Below are positions 34,255 to 43,684 of a stretch of DNA of 64,000 nucleotides, one piece after another. The notes below the pieces were generated by a model that saw only the letters and a program-made list of their open reading frames with translations, did not search any database and was not told the DNA's origin. The position numbers and the translations under genes were made by a program. The first letter of the stretch is position 1; each line of letters starts with the position of its first letter. This stretch comes from Bacillota bacterium (GTDB lineage: Bacteria > Bacillota > Clostridia > Christensenellales > SZUA-584), in contig JAEYOE010000016.1 in the NCBI GenBank assembly GCA_023412005.1, forward strand, positions 37,402 through 101,401. Reading direction: 5' to 3'.

Positions 34255-35526
34255 ATGAAACAAGTCAACATTGCGCTGATCGGTCTTGGAACAGTCGGCT
34301 CGGGCGTATACAAAACGATTGAAATGCAAAAAAGCTATATTGAACACAAGGAAGGCATATCGCTGAACTTAAAAAAGGTGCTGGCGCTTGCCTATTCGAT
34401 CGATATTCCGGACGAGATGAAAGCCAAGGATTTTTATAAGGACATCATCGAAGATAACACGATTGATGTGGTGATTGAGCTGATCGGCGGCGTCAACCCG
34501 GCCAAGGAATTCGTGCTCGAATCTCTCAAAGCGGGCAAAACGGTGGTAACCGCAAACAAGGAGCTACTCGCGCGCCATTGGCCCGAGCTTAACGCAGCGG
34601 CGCAAAAAAGCGGCGCAGGGCTTTATTTTGAAGCAAGCGTGGGCGGCGGCATCCCGATACTGCGCACCATATGGGAAAGCCTGCAGGCCAATGAATTGAC
34701 CTCGGTCATGGGCATTATTAACGGCACAACGAATTACATTCTCTCCAAAATGGAGGAGGATAAAGCGAGTTACGACGCCGTGCTGAAAGAGGCTCAGAGC
34801 CTCGGGTTTGCGGAGGCCAACCCGAAGAATGACGTGGAAGGCCTCGATGCGATGTACAAGCTGTCGATCCTCTCGTCCATGGCGTTTCACGCGCGCGTAC
34901 CGGTGGAATACATCTTCTGTGAAGGAATCACGAGCATCACGCAGGAGGATATCGCATACGGCAACGAGCTTGGGTACACGGTGAAGCTGCTGGCCATCGG
35001 CAAGAAGCGCGGCAAAACGATTGAAGCGCGCGTGCACCCGACGATGATTCCTAAATCTCATCCGCTCGCGTCGGTACGCGGCGCGTTCAATGCGATTTAT
35101 CTGCATGGTAACGTCGTGGATGATATTATGCTTTATGGCAGAGGCGCGGGTGATATGCCCACAGCGAGCGCGGTGGTTTCCGATGTGCTGTATGCATCCA
35201 GTCAGACTAAGCACCGGTATACATCGTTTTACAACGACGTCAAGGTATCGACAGAGTTGTCTTTCGAAAACAACTGGGAGTGTGAGTTCTTCATTCGCAT
35301 CTCCGTGCAGGATTCGCCCGGCGTATTGGCCAAGATCGCAAATGCTTTTGGTAAGCATGGTGTCAGCATTAATTCCGTTGTGCAAAAGGGCCAGAGCGGA
35401 GAAAGCGTGCCGCTGATATTCGTGACGCACCGCGCCAAGGAGATATCCGTGAAATGCGCGATGGATGATATTCGTTATATCCCCGAAGTCATCAAGGTGG
35501 CCAATGTGATCCGCGTGGAGAAATAG
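34255..35526 (+). CDS. hom: Homoserine dehydrogenase
   Basis: A 423-residue NAD(P)-dependent enzyme converting aspartate semialdehyde to homoserine, feeding threonine and methionine. The Rossmann motif is GLGTVGSGVY; KTVVTANKELLA, GGGIPIL and the substrate-binding NGTTNYIL and EANPKNDVEG follow. The C-terminal ACT domain (ISVQDSPGVLAKIANAF) would sense threonine. GAGGGGG lies 5 nt before the ATG, 16 bp after coaX. It links to the sulfur block at 51-57 kb only by pathway. Confidence 0.97.
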   Translation: MKQVNIALIGLGTVGSGVYKTIEMQKSYIEHKEGISLNLKKVLALAYSIDIPDEMKAKDFYKDIIEDNTIDVVIELIGGVNPAKEFVLESLKAGKTVVTANKELLARHWPELNAAAQKSGAGLYFEASVGGGIPILRTIWESLQANELTSVMGIINGTTNYILSKMEEDKASYDAVLKEAQSLGFAEANPKNDVEGLDAMYKLSILSSMAFHARVPVEYIFCEGITSITQEDIAYGNELGYTVKLLAIGKKRGKTIEARVHPTMIPKSHPLASVRGAFNAIYLHGNVVDDIMLYGRGAGDMPTASAVVSDVLYASSQTKHRYTSFYNDVKVSTELSFENNWECEFFIRISVQDSPGVLAKIANAFGKHGVSINSVVQKGQSGESVPLIFVTHRAKEISVKCAMDDIRYIPEVIKVANVIRVEK

Positions 35527-35553
35527 TCGCAGATAAAAAGGAGACAAGCGGTT

Positions 35554-35901
35554 ATGGTGATAAAAAGCACTGATATGAAAAGCGAAACCAGAGAGGCCAT
35601 GCGGGGCGGCCCCGGCCATGCGGCGCTGCTGCATATTGTGGGGGCAGACAATCTGCCAACGAAATCGCGCTTGTTTACGCTGATGACGCTGGAGAAAAAC
35701 TGCGGTATCGGGCCGCATGTGCACGCGGAAGAAACGGAAATTTACTATGTGCTCGAGGGCGAGGGCGTGCTGAACGATAACGGAGAGGTGAAGGCGCTTG
35801 TCAAGGGAGATGCCAACGTCTGCGGCGGCGGCGCCACGCATGCGATAACCAACGAAAAGGACGAGCCGCTCGTCGTGCTCGCGGTGATCATAAAGGATTG
35901 A
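35554..35901 (+). CDS. Cupin-domain protein
   Basis: A 115-residue single-domain cupin. GIGPHVHAEETEIYYVLEGEGVL is the first cupin motif with metal-binding histidines and glutamate; the second motif has a histidine in GGATHAITNE. It probably binds a metal and a small ligand; the substrate is not evident. 28 bp after hom and likely in its operon. AAGGAG lies 10 nt before the ATG. Confidence 0.85.
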   Translation: MVIKSTDMKSETREAMRGGPGHAALLHIVGADNLPTKSRLFTLMTLEKNCGIGPHVHAEETEIYYVLEGEGVLNDNGEVKALVKGDANVCGGGATHAITNEKDEPLVVLAVIIKD

Positions 35902-35910
35902 GAAAACCAT

Positions 35911-35947
35911 AAAGAGCCATGGGCCTAGATCCAAGGCTCTTTTTTTG
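35911..35947 (+). terminator. Terminator of the ECF S-coaX-hom-cupin unit
   Basis: AAAGAGCC/GGCTCTTT stem with an inner TGG/CCA and long T-run. Confidence 0.85.
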
Positions 35948-36048
35948 GGCTAAAGAATACATCAGGTAATGCCGGGATTCCAAAAGGATTAGCTAAGCGT
36001 AAAATGGTTTTCACGATAGAATGTGTTTTATCTAAAATATAATACGAA

Positions 36049-36098
36049 CACCTCATCATTCGCCTGTCGGCGATAGCTTTTGCTCAAGGAGAAGCCTA
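36049..36098 (+). repeat. Intergenic CCTGTCGGCGA-type repeat
   Basis: CACCTCATCATTCGCCTGTC, then GGCGATAGCTTTTGCTCAAG, then GAGAAGCC. A diverged member of the family that also appears at 46573-46699 (CGCCTGTCGGCGACAGCC). Such elements are frequent between genes of clostridial relatives. The rest of 35948-36281 holds no gene. Confidence 0.5.
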
Positions 36099-36206
36099 AA
36101 TATACGTCTTAGATAGCTAAAATGCATTTAATAAATGCCCCTTCAAGAGGCTGCCAGTAACAAGCTTTTGTGGCTGCCGGCATTTAATTATGCTTAAGAC
36201 GATGCC

Positions 36207-36249
36207 AAAAAAAAGAGAGGGCAATGCCCGTGTATGCCCCCACGGGCAT
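36207..36249 (-). terminator. Terminator of the MBL hydrolase unit
   Basis: On the minus strand ATGCCCGTG/CACGGGCAT stem followed by TGCCCTCTCTTTTTTTT. Confidence 0.8.
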
Positions 36250-36281
36250 GACTAGGGATCATTTTTCCGATATTCTCGTTT

Positions 36282-36542
36282 TTAAATATGATTGTTCGAA
36301 ATCCCGTCCAATCGGCGGGCGAGTTCCGCAAGCTCTTCTCGCGCATCCTCCAGCGGAAGCGAATGATAATCCCGCGTGTTCACCGCGTGCGACAGACGCA
36401 GATGCATCTGATTCAGCTGCCTGCGGATATCGTCTGTTGATTGCTGCAGCTCGGCATATGCTTTTTTCTGTGCGGCAGTCACCGGCGTCTTCTTATCAAA
36501 TTCAAGCGGTTCAAGAATCTTCAATACATTTTCGTTTTCCAT
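36282..36542 (-). CDS. Small helical protein of unknown function
   Basis: An 86-residue, charged, probably coiled-coil protein (AYAELQQSTDDIRRQL, LEDAREELAELARRLD). Not recognised. It begins 2 bp after the stop of the MBL hydrolase gene and shares its terminator, so it is most likely co-translated with it. A weak GGAT precedes the ATG. Confidence 0.6.
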   Translation of the reverse strand: MENENVLKILEPLEFDKKTPVTAAQKKAYAELQQSTDDIRRQLNQMHLRLSHAVNTRDYHSLPLEDAREELAELARRLDGISNNHI

Positions 36543-36544
36543 AG

Positions 36545-37372
36545 TTATATATCCAGAATGTCTCCCGCGTACATACGTTTTGTGCGGGACAGCAGCGACA
36601 GCTTGTCGAGCGCCTTTTTACCCGTGCAATGCCCGGTAAAAACCTTTTTGATTTTGTTATTTTCAAGATATTTGGCAATCGCCACAACTTCAGATTCGGG
36701 TTCCTTTAACAATTGCCGTTTTCCGGAGCCGCTTAAATGGAACCCGCCGACCACACCCTTAATCGGGCCGAAATCTTCGGCGGCTGTCATTAAAATGTTC
36801 AGCACGCCATGATGGGCACAGCCAGTTAACACCACCGCACCGTCTTTTTCTTTTATCGCGACATAAAGCTCATGGTCAAGCGTGTCACTCACAAAGCTGT
36901 CGCCCTTTTTTTCCAGCATCAGCGAAGCGTAAAGCGGCAAGCGGCGAAACGTTCTTATACCGGCAGCCGTCACACCTTCCCCAATGTCGATTTTGTCGTC
37001 AAAAAAATGCAGACGTGCTGCATATTTTTCAAAAAAAGACGGATCCAAGCTGGTTCTTTCTTTTTTGCCGAAGTGCTTTGTGTAAAAGTCTCCGCGAACT
37101 GCACTTTTTAGATAAACCTCTGCATGACTGTTGATACCGAGAAACGCCTCAAGGCCGCCGATATGATCGTCGTGTGCGTGGGAAATGACACAGGCATCTA
37201 TTTTGTGAAGATCAATGCCATGCAGTGTGGCATTGTAGATGAAAGCGTCCGAAGCACCAGTATCAAAAAGAATACGCTTTTCGCCGTGCTCAAAATACAG
37301 GCTCAAGCCATGCTCCACCAGAAAACCGCTTGTCTTGGGCTTTTCATTTTCAATTAACGTGTATATTTTCAT
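36545..37372 (-). CDS. Metallo-beta-lactamase-fold hydrolase (COG1237-like)
   Basis: A 275-residue cytoplasmic metal hydrolase. FDTGAS and the zinc motif SHAHDDHIGG (about 62-71) are followed by GCAHHGVLNIL and GGFHLSG, which mark the subfamily related to dihydropterin ribofuranosylaminobenzene phosphate synthases. The bacterial members' substrate is not established. The start is an ATG after GTGAATT, without a strong ribosome site. Confidence 0.88.
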   Translation of the reverse strand: MKIYTLIENEKPKTSGFLVEHGLSLYFEHGEKRILFDTGASDAFIYNATLHGIDLHKIDACVISHAHDDHIGGLEAFLGINSHAEVYLKSAVRGDFYTKHFGKKERTSLDPSFFEKYAARLHFFDDKIDIGEGVTAAGIRTFRRLPLYASLMLEKKGDSFVSDTLDHELYVAIKEKDGAVVLTGCAHHGVLNILMTAAEDFGPIKGVVGGFHLSGSGKRQLLKEPESEVVAIAKYLENNKIKKVFTGHCTGKKALDKLSLLSRTKRMYAGDILDI

Positions 37373-38245
37373 AATTCACCTTGCGTGTGCATGCAACGTC
37401 ATTGTTGCAATGCGATGTCCATCGATAAGTCCATTCCTCATCGGTAATATCTGCAGCACTCTTTAGGTTTTTATCAAGATGCAAAATCGCTGATTTCGAA
37501 CATGACCCGTAATAACATTGTTAATCCGTCGACGCGTTCTAACCATCTGATGGCTCAAAATGATTGGGTGACAAGCAAAGAGGTTGATTTTTCGCTTATT
37601 CGAGCCACGGTTAAACGCGGAAAACGTGTCAAACAAAATGGTTCTGTAACAGTAAAACGTTCGGTCGCTGTCGGTGGCAGCCGCAGCTGCGTGCGGTGTT
37701 GCGGTGCCATTACGGTTGCGCGTAATATTCCTTGCCTTTGTGATCATTATATTCTGCCTCCGAAGCTCAAATTCATTTTATCACCAAGTATTTGAATGCA
37801 CAACCCGCAGATGTAAACAAAAAGAAAATATCGGCTCGGTTCGACCGATACATGCTCGTCAGCTACGTACGGTGCAACTCAGCCCCCGTTCAGTATGTGA
37901 TTTGTCTGATACTGACAAAACACCTGAGATTGCCGGATTGGAATACCGTGGATATTGCCTTGCGCTCAAATCCATGGTCTGCTACAGGGGGGCTCGTTAC
38001 GGGGTCACTGTGATCGCGCACCAGCTTTACAAGCAGAAGATGTCGCGTGGCAATTCGCCGGGGAAGCCCAAAAAGACGGTAAGACCCAACGTTGAAACGT
38101 GTTAAATGGCGTTAAATGATTGAGATTTGCTTTCATATGCGCGGCGGATAAGATAGCCTGCTCTTGTATAGAACACGGCTCAGATGTTATATATGGAGTG
38201 TAACGGCTACCAAGGGGTACATGCTTTTTTGAAAGGAGACCCGTT
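37373..38245. other. Long intergenic region without a recognised gene
   Basis: Nearly 900 bp with only short frames on both strands, none with a convincing ribosome site or family motif. Base composition is like that of coding neighbours (for example runs at 37640-38100), so a decayed gene is possible. A nagA promoter candidate (TTGTAT 38164-38169, TATATA 38188-38193) lies at its right end. Confidence 0.5.
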
Positions 38246-39388
38246 TTGCAGATTCGTGATGTCCTTTATTACGGTGACGATCACCGCTTTCACTTCGGTG
38301 ATGTTACAATACGAAATGGCTGCTTTGTGAGCACAGAGGAAAAACAGCTTTCCGAAAACGCAGAGGTTGATTATATGATTCCCGGCCTTGTGGATATCCA
38401 TCTGCATGGCGGCAACAACGTGGATTTTTCGGATGGCTGGTACGACGGCCTATTAAAAATGGCGAGGTTTCTAGCTCAGGCCGGAACAACGAGCTTTTGC
38501 CCGGCAACAATGGCATTGCCTGAAGAGGCCTTGGCGGCGGCAATGAGCAATGCGGTAAAATTGCGTGACGAAGCGCCTCAAGGGTGTGCCGTTTTGCGCG
38601 GGGTGACGATGGAAGGCCCTTTTTTCAGTGAGAAAAAGAAAGGTGCTCAGCAGGCCGCGTATTTGCAGCTGCCGGATGTACGCCTGTTTGAGCGGCTGCA
38701 AAAGACAGCGGGTGGGTTGATCCGCATGGTGTGCGTGGCCCCGGAGCTGGAAGGTGCCGATGGTTTTATTCGTGAAGCTGCCGCCTCGGGTGTGGTTGTG
38801 GCGGCGGCTCATACCAATGCCTCATACGATGAGGCAGCTGCCGGGTTTGATGCGGGCATCACGCATGTGACGCACTTGTTTAACGCGATGCCGCCGTTGC
38901 TGCATCGTGAACCGTCGCTCATCGGGGCTGCATCGGAGCGCGAAAACGTGACGGCGGAGTTGATTTGTGACCGCGTTCATGTGCATCCCGCTGCGGTGCG
39001 CGCAGCGTTCAAGCTGTTTGGGGCATCGCGCCTCTGCCTGATCAGCGATGCCATGGCCGCCTGCGGGCTCGAAGACGGAGACTATTCGCTGGGCGGGCAG
39101 AAAACCTGCGTGCGCAACGGGCGCGCGTTGCTGGCCGACGGCACGATTGCGGGCTCAACCACGACGCTTTTTGACTGTATGCAAACAGCCATCGCCATGG
39201 GCATACCGGCTGAGGATGCGGTGCGCTGTGCGTCTGTGAACCCGGCAAAGCGAATCGGCATAGACCATATCGGCAGCATTGCCGAAGGAAAACGGGCCGA
39301 TTTTTTAATCTGCGGGAGAGACTGGACGCTCAAAGACGTGTATATGGCCGGAGTCAGATTAACCAAAACACCGGACAGCCCTGTCTGA
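38246..39388 (+). CDS. nagA: N-acetylglucosamine-6-phosphate deacetylase
   Basis: A 380-residue amidohydrolase of amino-sugar and wall recycling. MIPGLVDIHLHGGNNVDF, AHTNASYDEA, THLFNAMPPLLHREPS and LISDAMAACG carry metal and substrate ligands; the C-terminus reads IGSIAEGKRADFLI. The start is a TTG at 38246 with AAAGGAG 7 nt upstream; no in-frame ATG is nearby. No nagB, and no PTS gene, is beside it. Confidence 0.95.
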   Translation: MQIRDVLYYGDDHRFHFGDVTIRNGCFVSTEEKQLSENAEVDYMIPGLVDIHLHGGNNVDFSDGWYDGLLKMARFLAQAGTTSFCPATMALPEEALAAAMSNAVKLRDEAPQGCAVLRGVTMEGPFFSEKKKGAQQAAYLQLPDVRLFERLQKTAGGLIRMVCVAPELEGADGFIREAAASGVVVAAAHTNASYDEAAAGFDAGITHVTHLFNAMPPLLHREPSLIGAASERENVTAELICDRVHVHPAAVRAAFKLFGASRLCLISDAMAACGLEDGDYSLGGQKTCVRNGRALLADGTIAGSTTTLFDCMQTAIAMGIPAEDAVRCASVNPAKRIGIDHIGSIAEGKRADFLICGRDWTLKDVYMAGVRLTKTPDSPV

Positions 39389-39838
39389 AGATGTTTCAAA
39401 GATGATATAAAAGATGCTTTATATTTTTGCTGTCTTGAAGGCAGGAATGAAAACCGTGCTGATGCCGCGCTGAAGCATTCTCATGTTCCGCGACAGACAG
39501 CAAAAACATTCACTCTGATATAATGCTCGTTATCCAAAAAGACAATACGATAATAAACTTTCCCATACGAACAGTTAAATTCAAATAAGCACATTACAAA
39601 ACTAAAAAACTAAAGATTTCGGCAAATTTACCCGATATAAGGTATAGTGTGATATTTTCGGACAAAATGTTAAAACGATGTTCGATTGTTATGCACGTAT
39701 TTTCATTTTGTTGGGAGGGGTGATCAACAAAAAGTGATTTAAATTAAGCCGAGTGTTAAGGCGTGTATCACTTAATGCCGGAGTCCATGTTGGGGTACAC
39801 ATCTTGTATGATTTATTTAATTGAAAGGCTATTTCACT
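39389..39838. other. Intergenic region upstream of surface-protein pair
   Basis: 450 bp without a gene. An 11-bp inverted repeat TTTTTGCTGTC/GACAGCAAAAA (39424-39434, 39496-39506) may end nagA transcription. Later an AT-rich stretch leads to the next gene, and CACTTAATGCC (about 39769-39779) recurs at 43143-43153 before the lipoprotein gene. Confidence 0.45.
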
Positions 39839-40363
39839 ATGGAAACAAAAGCTCCTGCAAAGGAAAAGAAAAAAACAACGCCCCTGAGCCCGAAGGCAAA
39901 GCGCTTGATCATTATCGGCGTGGCGGTGTTGTTTTTGGCTATGGCAGCCATCATTATCATCCTGCTTACCCAAATTGAAAAACCCAAGGATGGCCGGGCC
40001 ACTGTTGTGTCGCAAGGAAATGCGGAAGAGGTGAAGGCGGCTATGGATAAGCCGGTGGAAGATGGCTACTATGAGGTTGCAATGAATACCGCTTGGACGT
40101 TTAAAGGCGAAGCTTCCGATGCCTACGTGGAGAATGCAAAGACCAACAACCGAACAGTCTATTTCGATGTTTTCCGCGCCGACACAAATGAGCTTGTCTA
40201 TTCCTCGCCGTATATTCCGGTTGGGGAAAAAATACAGGGCTTTTTGCTGGATGCAGACCTTGAACCGGGCAGTTACGACGGCCTGGTGACATATCATCTG
40301 GTGGATGATAACCACGAAGAAGTCAGCAGCCTTTCCATAAAAATTACCTTTCAGGTAGAGTAA
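39839..40363 (+). CDS. Membrane-anchored extracellular protein of unknown function
   Basis: A 174-residue protein: a Lys/Pro-rich cytoplasmic start, one membrane helix (LIIIGVAVLFLAMAAIIIILL, broken here as about 26-46), then a 130-residue outside domain with alternating strands (YEVAMNTAWTFKG, NRTVYFDVFRADTNELVYSS, YIPVGEKIQGFLLDADLEPG). The strand pattern suggests an Ig-like or cohesin-like beta-sandwich; not recognised. Start ATG at 39839 has AAAGG 10 nt upstream. Next to the repeat protein, so a shared surface role is probable. Confidence 0.7.
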   Translation: METKAPAKEKKKTTPLSPKAKRLIIIGVAVLFLAMAAIIIILLTQIEKPKDGRATVVSQGNAEEVKAAMDKPVEDGYYEVAMNTAWTFKGEASDAYVENAKTNNRTVYFDVFRADTNELVYSSPYIPVGEKIQGFLLDADLEPGSYDGLVTYHLVDDNHEEVSSLSIKITFQVE

Positions 40364-40420
40364 GTCATACAAAAAGTTATTTCACGGATGAAATAATTAA
40401 AATTTCAAGGAGGAAAGAAA

Positions 40421-42655
40421 ATGAAATCAAGAAGAATACTCGCTATTGTAACAGCTGTTGCGATGTTACTGTTACCGACACAGGCCTTGGCAGACGATCA
40501 GACCACGACAGGGGATTCTATTATCACAGGCGATGCGATCGTTAACTATGTCGATCCAACAACCATGATCAGAATCACAGTGCCGACCAGCGAAGCGCTT
40601 CAGTTCACACTGGATCCGCAGAACCTTGCCGCCACTCAGGGCGTTGGCCAATGGGATCCTTCCGCGGGTGGTTCCATCATCCCCGCAGCGGTTGGGATTA
40701 TCGCCAATAAGAGCGCTATTCCGATCAAGACAACGGTCGACTTCTCATTGACGGATGATGCGGGCAAAGTCGTTTTATTGGACAACTCGGGTGACGTGAA
40801 CACCGGTACGGATAACAATATGTTTTTGAGCTTCGTTCCTGCGAAGTCTAAGACAAGCATTGCACTGCCTGAAATTGAAGAAGTGACGGCTCCCGTTTTT
40901 GTCAAGGACGGTTCAACTCCGAAAGTGTTTACCCCAGCTGAATTGACGGCGGCTGGCGTGCTGCCTGCGAATCTCTTCGCCTTAGCAGATATTGAGGAGG
41001 CGGGATTCGGCCAGTTTGTTGCGGTCGACGCAGAAGCAACCGGTTATAATCAGGTTATCGTTCCCATCAGTGAGGCTGTTGACGCAACAGAGGCGACGAC
41101 CGTGTCCGAATATGCAAGTCTGGAAGTTCCTGCGGCTACCGCTGTGATGAAAGACTTGGAAGCCGGAGCCAGTCTGGCGTATGTGATGAACAAAGCCATG
41201 TATTATGTCGTCAGAGGCGCTGAAGGTTTCTCGCTGGTGTATGATGGCGCTACTAACAACGATAACTATGATACCGCTTCGTTCATTATAAGCGGCATCA
41301 TCAACAAAAATGCGAACTGGTCCGGATATAACAGCACCACCAAAATCAAGTTAACGGCGACATACTCCTTTGAAAAGCTGACGGATGCCGCCTACAGCAC
41401 AGAGATTGGAACAAAAATAGCAGCTTCCTATAACTCCGTGGAAACAGTTGCTCCCGTGCTTCCTTCCATCAGCTCATTGTCTGCTGCGATTGAAGCGGGA
41501 ACGGCTGAGGCTATAACAGTTTCGCTCGGCACGGGTTCGCAAGCGGCAACGGATGTGACTGTGACATGTGAAGACGACGGGGACTTCTCGGAAGATGACT
41601 ACGACTTCAGCGGCACGACACTGACATTCACGGCGGATTATATCGATTCGCTGATTGAGGATGAAGTGGCGTCGAGAGAATACACAGTTACCTTCAACAA
41701 CGCGGCGCACACGGCGGTCGTAATTACCCTGACCTATACAGCACCGGTGCCACCGTCCATCACTGAAACCACGTCGGCAATCAGCGCCGATACGGCAGTG
41801 CCTGTAACGGTTTCGTTGGGCGCAGGGGCAGGGGCGGCAGAAGACATTACCTCGGTCACATATAACGATGGCGGCCTGCAGACGTTGGTAAAGGGTACCG
41901 ACTACACATTCAGCGGCACAACGCTGACGTTTACATCTGCCTATATCAACTCGTTGATTAGCGGGAGTGTGACATCCAGAGAATACACGATAACGTTCGA
42001 CGACACGTCGGCAACAACGGATACGTACACACTGACGTATACGGCATCGGTGGCACCGTCCATCAGCGCAACCACTTCGGCAATTAGCGCCGATACGGCA
42101 GTGCCTGTAACGGTTTCGTTGGGTGCAGGAGCAGCAGCGGCTGATGACATTACCTCGGTAACATACAACGATGGCAGCCTGCAGACGTTGGTAAAGGGTA
42201 CCGACTACACCTTCAGCGGCACAACGCTGACGTTCACATCCGCCTATATCAACTCGTTGATTAGCGGGAGTGTGACATCCAGAGAATACACGGTAACGTT
42301 CAACAACACGGCTGCAACGACGGATACGTATACCCTGACGTACACGGCGCCTGTAATTAATGCCGCACCGAGTATTGGCACGACCAGCTATACAGTTTCA
42401 GCTGCGGCAGTTCCGATAACCATTAATTTTGGAACCGGCAGCCTGGCGGCGACAGGGGTAGAGAAAGTTACCTATGTGAGTTCGACTGGCTCGGAAAAAG
42501 ATATGGTTCTAGGCACCAGCTACACGATTAGCGGCAATACGTTGACGCTTACATCTTCCTTTATTCAGGGTATAGCTTCAGGCTCAACCAGAGTGGTGAC
42601 GATTACTTTCAATGACAGCGCACGTACAGCAATCGAGGTATCGCTTCAAAAATAG
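40421..42655 (+). CDS. Exported protein with four X2/Ig-like repeats
   Basis: A 744-residue exported protein. A signal peptide ends about ALADDQ (residue 25). Residues ~30-340 form a domain of unknown type with repeated TGDSIITGDAIVNYVDP-like and VPTSEALQFTLDP segments. From ~345 on come four ~100-residue repeats, each with a FSGTTLTFTSAYINSL-like strand pair that resembles the X2 module of clostridial cellulosomal proteins. No LPXTG, S-layer homology or dockerin segment is visible. Repeats 2 and 3 are almost identical over a 303-bp period. AAGGAGG lies 9 nt before the ATG. Confidence 0.8.
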   Translation: MKSRRILAIVTAVAMLLLPTQALADDQTTTGDSIITGDAIVNYVDPTTMIRITVPTSEALQFTLDPQNLAATQGVGQWDPSAGGSIIPAAVGIIANKSAIPIKTTVDFSLTDDAGKVVLLDNSGDVNTGTDNNMFLSFVPAKSKTSIALPEIEEVTAPVFVKDGSTPKVFTPAELTAAGVLPANLFALADIEEAGFGQFVAVDAEATGYNQVIVPISEAVDATEATTVSEYASLEVPAATAVMKDLEAGASLAYVMNKAMYYVVRGAEGFSLVYDGATNNDNYDTASFIISGIINKNANWSGYNSTTKIKLTATYSFEKLTDAAYSTEIGTKIAASYNSVETVAPVLPSISSLSAAIEAGTAEAITVSLGTGSQAATDVTVTCEDDGDFSEDDYDFSGTTLTFTADYIDSLIEDEVASREYTVTFNNAAHTAVVITLTYTAPVPPSITETTSAISADTAVPVTVSLGAGAGAAEDITSVTYNDGGLQTLVKGTDYTFSGTTLTFTSAYINSLISGSVTSREYTITFDDTSATTDTYTLTYTASVAPSISATTSAISADTAVPVTVSLGAGAAAADDITSVTYNDGSLQTLVKGTDYTFSGTTLTFTSAYINSLISGSVTSREYTVTFNNTAATTDTYTLTYTAPVINAAPSIGTTSYTVSAAAVPITINFGTGSLAATGVEKVTYVSSTGSEKDMVLGTSYTISGNTLTLTSSFIQGIASGSTRVVTITFNDSARTAIEVSLQK
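41749..42352 (+). repeat. 303-bp tandem coding duplication
   Basis: Two successive units (starting about 41753 and 42056) share long identical blocks, including GGTAAAGGGTACCGACTACAC and the CTCGTTGATTAGCGGGAGTG segment. They encode repeats 2 and 3 of the exported protein. Confidence 0.85.
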
Positions 42656-43228
42656 TAATCCGTAAAAGGAAAGACATTTTCAGTTGAGTGTCTGAAAAAC
42701 AAAAGAATGGAGCTGCTGAAAGGCAGCTCCTTTTTGCTTACTAAGCGGCTATTTCTGGACAGTGCTTATGTGACAGGATTAGCTGTGTATGTCACGGATA
42801 ATTGTGCTTATGTCATGAAATAAAGTAGAATATAATGACAACTTGTTATAGACTTGAGTATATAAAAATTATTCTGATAGGAGAAAATTATATAGGGTTA
42901 TTAATATTAACGAAATGTTCCGCAGGCCATTGGCCTGTCATCCCCCAATTGGTATGCGTGGAAAAAAGGCACAGGATAACAATATATAAGTATTTACAAG
43001 AACTTCACATATTTTATCACCCAAAAATTATACACAGATGCATTATATAGTAAATTACCCGGCGAAAAAATATTACGAATAAATTGCGAAAATATTGCGA
43101 ATATGAACGAAGGATGGTAAAGTAGGGATATATTGAGATTAACACTTAATGCCATCGACCGCTCGAATATCGATCTCGTATTTCACCCTCAAAAGGGATA
43201 AAAAACTGTAAACACAAAAGGAGTATCT
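42656..43228. other. Intergenic region, with terminator
   Basis: 570 bp. A terminator sits at 42709-42735. Near 42762-42816 a GTGCTTATGT-like motif occurs three times. The remainder is AT-rich, with no gene seen. Confidence 0.5.
42709..42736 (+). terminator. Terminator of the exported repeat protein gene
   Basis: GGAGCTGC/GCAGCTCC stem with a 6-nt loop and TTTTT. Confidence 0.88.
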
Positions 43229-43684
43229 ATGAGTAAACGGCACAGGATATATACAATCATCATGGCGGCGCTGGCAGCGGCTTTGCTACTGACCGCCTGC
43301 CAACCTACGCCGGATGAAGTAGTAGTAATAAATAAAAATGATGTGGGTGAAGAGATTAAGAATTCCGCCGAAAAATCTATAACCGTCCCAGATGCATGGG
43401 ATGAACAGGTAACAAACGAAAATGGTGATACTTATATTGACGTTAATGCAAAGATTTCTATTCCTGACACAGATGCTTTTTGTGTTATGAGCGTTGAACC
43501 AGGGAAATTCTCGCAAGAAGAAGTGGACAAGCTTGTTAATTATTTCTCGCAAGGCAAGCCCCTATCTGCCTCAAATGCAAAAATGACAAAAACAGAAATA
43601 GAAGCACGTATTATTGAGTTAAAGAGTGTTCTTTCAAAGGCTGAAAACGGTACTGAGGATTATGGAACACCAGAAGAGAGGTGA
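43229..43684 (+). CDS. Lipoprotein, N-terminal part of a split gene
   Basis: A 151-residue lipoprotein: signal peptide with lipobox LLTACQ (Cys at about residue 24) and a mature part VPDAWDEQVTNENGDTYIDV, then SIPDTDAFCVMSV and a coiled FSQEEVDKLVNYFSQGKP. This resembles clostridial DUF6034-type lipoproteins of about 430-480 residues. It stops at TGA just where the next frame begins, and the reading continues in that frame with the expected chain. I think this is the front half of one gene broken by a single-base shift near 43675-43690. Confidence 0.7.
   Translation: MSKRHRIYTIIMAALAAALLLTACQPTPDEVVVINKNDVGEEIKNSAEKSITVPDAWDEQVTNENGDTYIDVNAKISIPDTDAFCVMSVEPGKFSQEEVDKLVNYFSQGKPLSASNAKMTKTEIEARIIELKSVLSKAENGTEDYGTPEER

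Noticed and set aside
34564..35934. A 456-codon open frame on the minus strand across hom and the cupin gene
   Set aside because: It is antisense to hom, whose family is certain, and its product is rich in His/Arg/Cys without any motif. It is a composition shadow of codon bias.
37674..38105. A 143-codon plus-strand frame
   Set aside because: No ribosome site, no recognisable motif, and the translation mixes hydrophobic and basic stretches without domain features. Left as unassigned intergenic sequence.
41749..42352. CRISPR-like repeats
   Set aside because: The repeats are in-frame protein-coding units of 303 bp, not short repeats with unique spacers.
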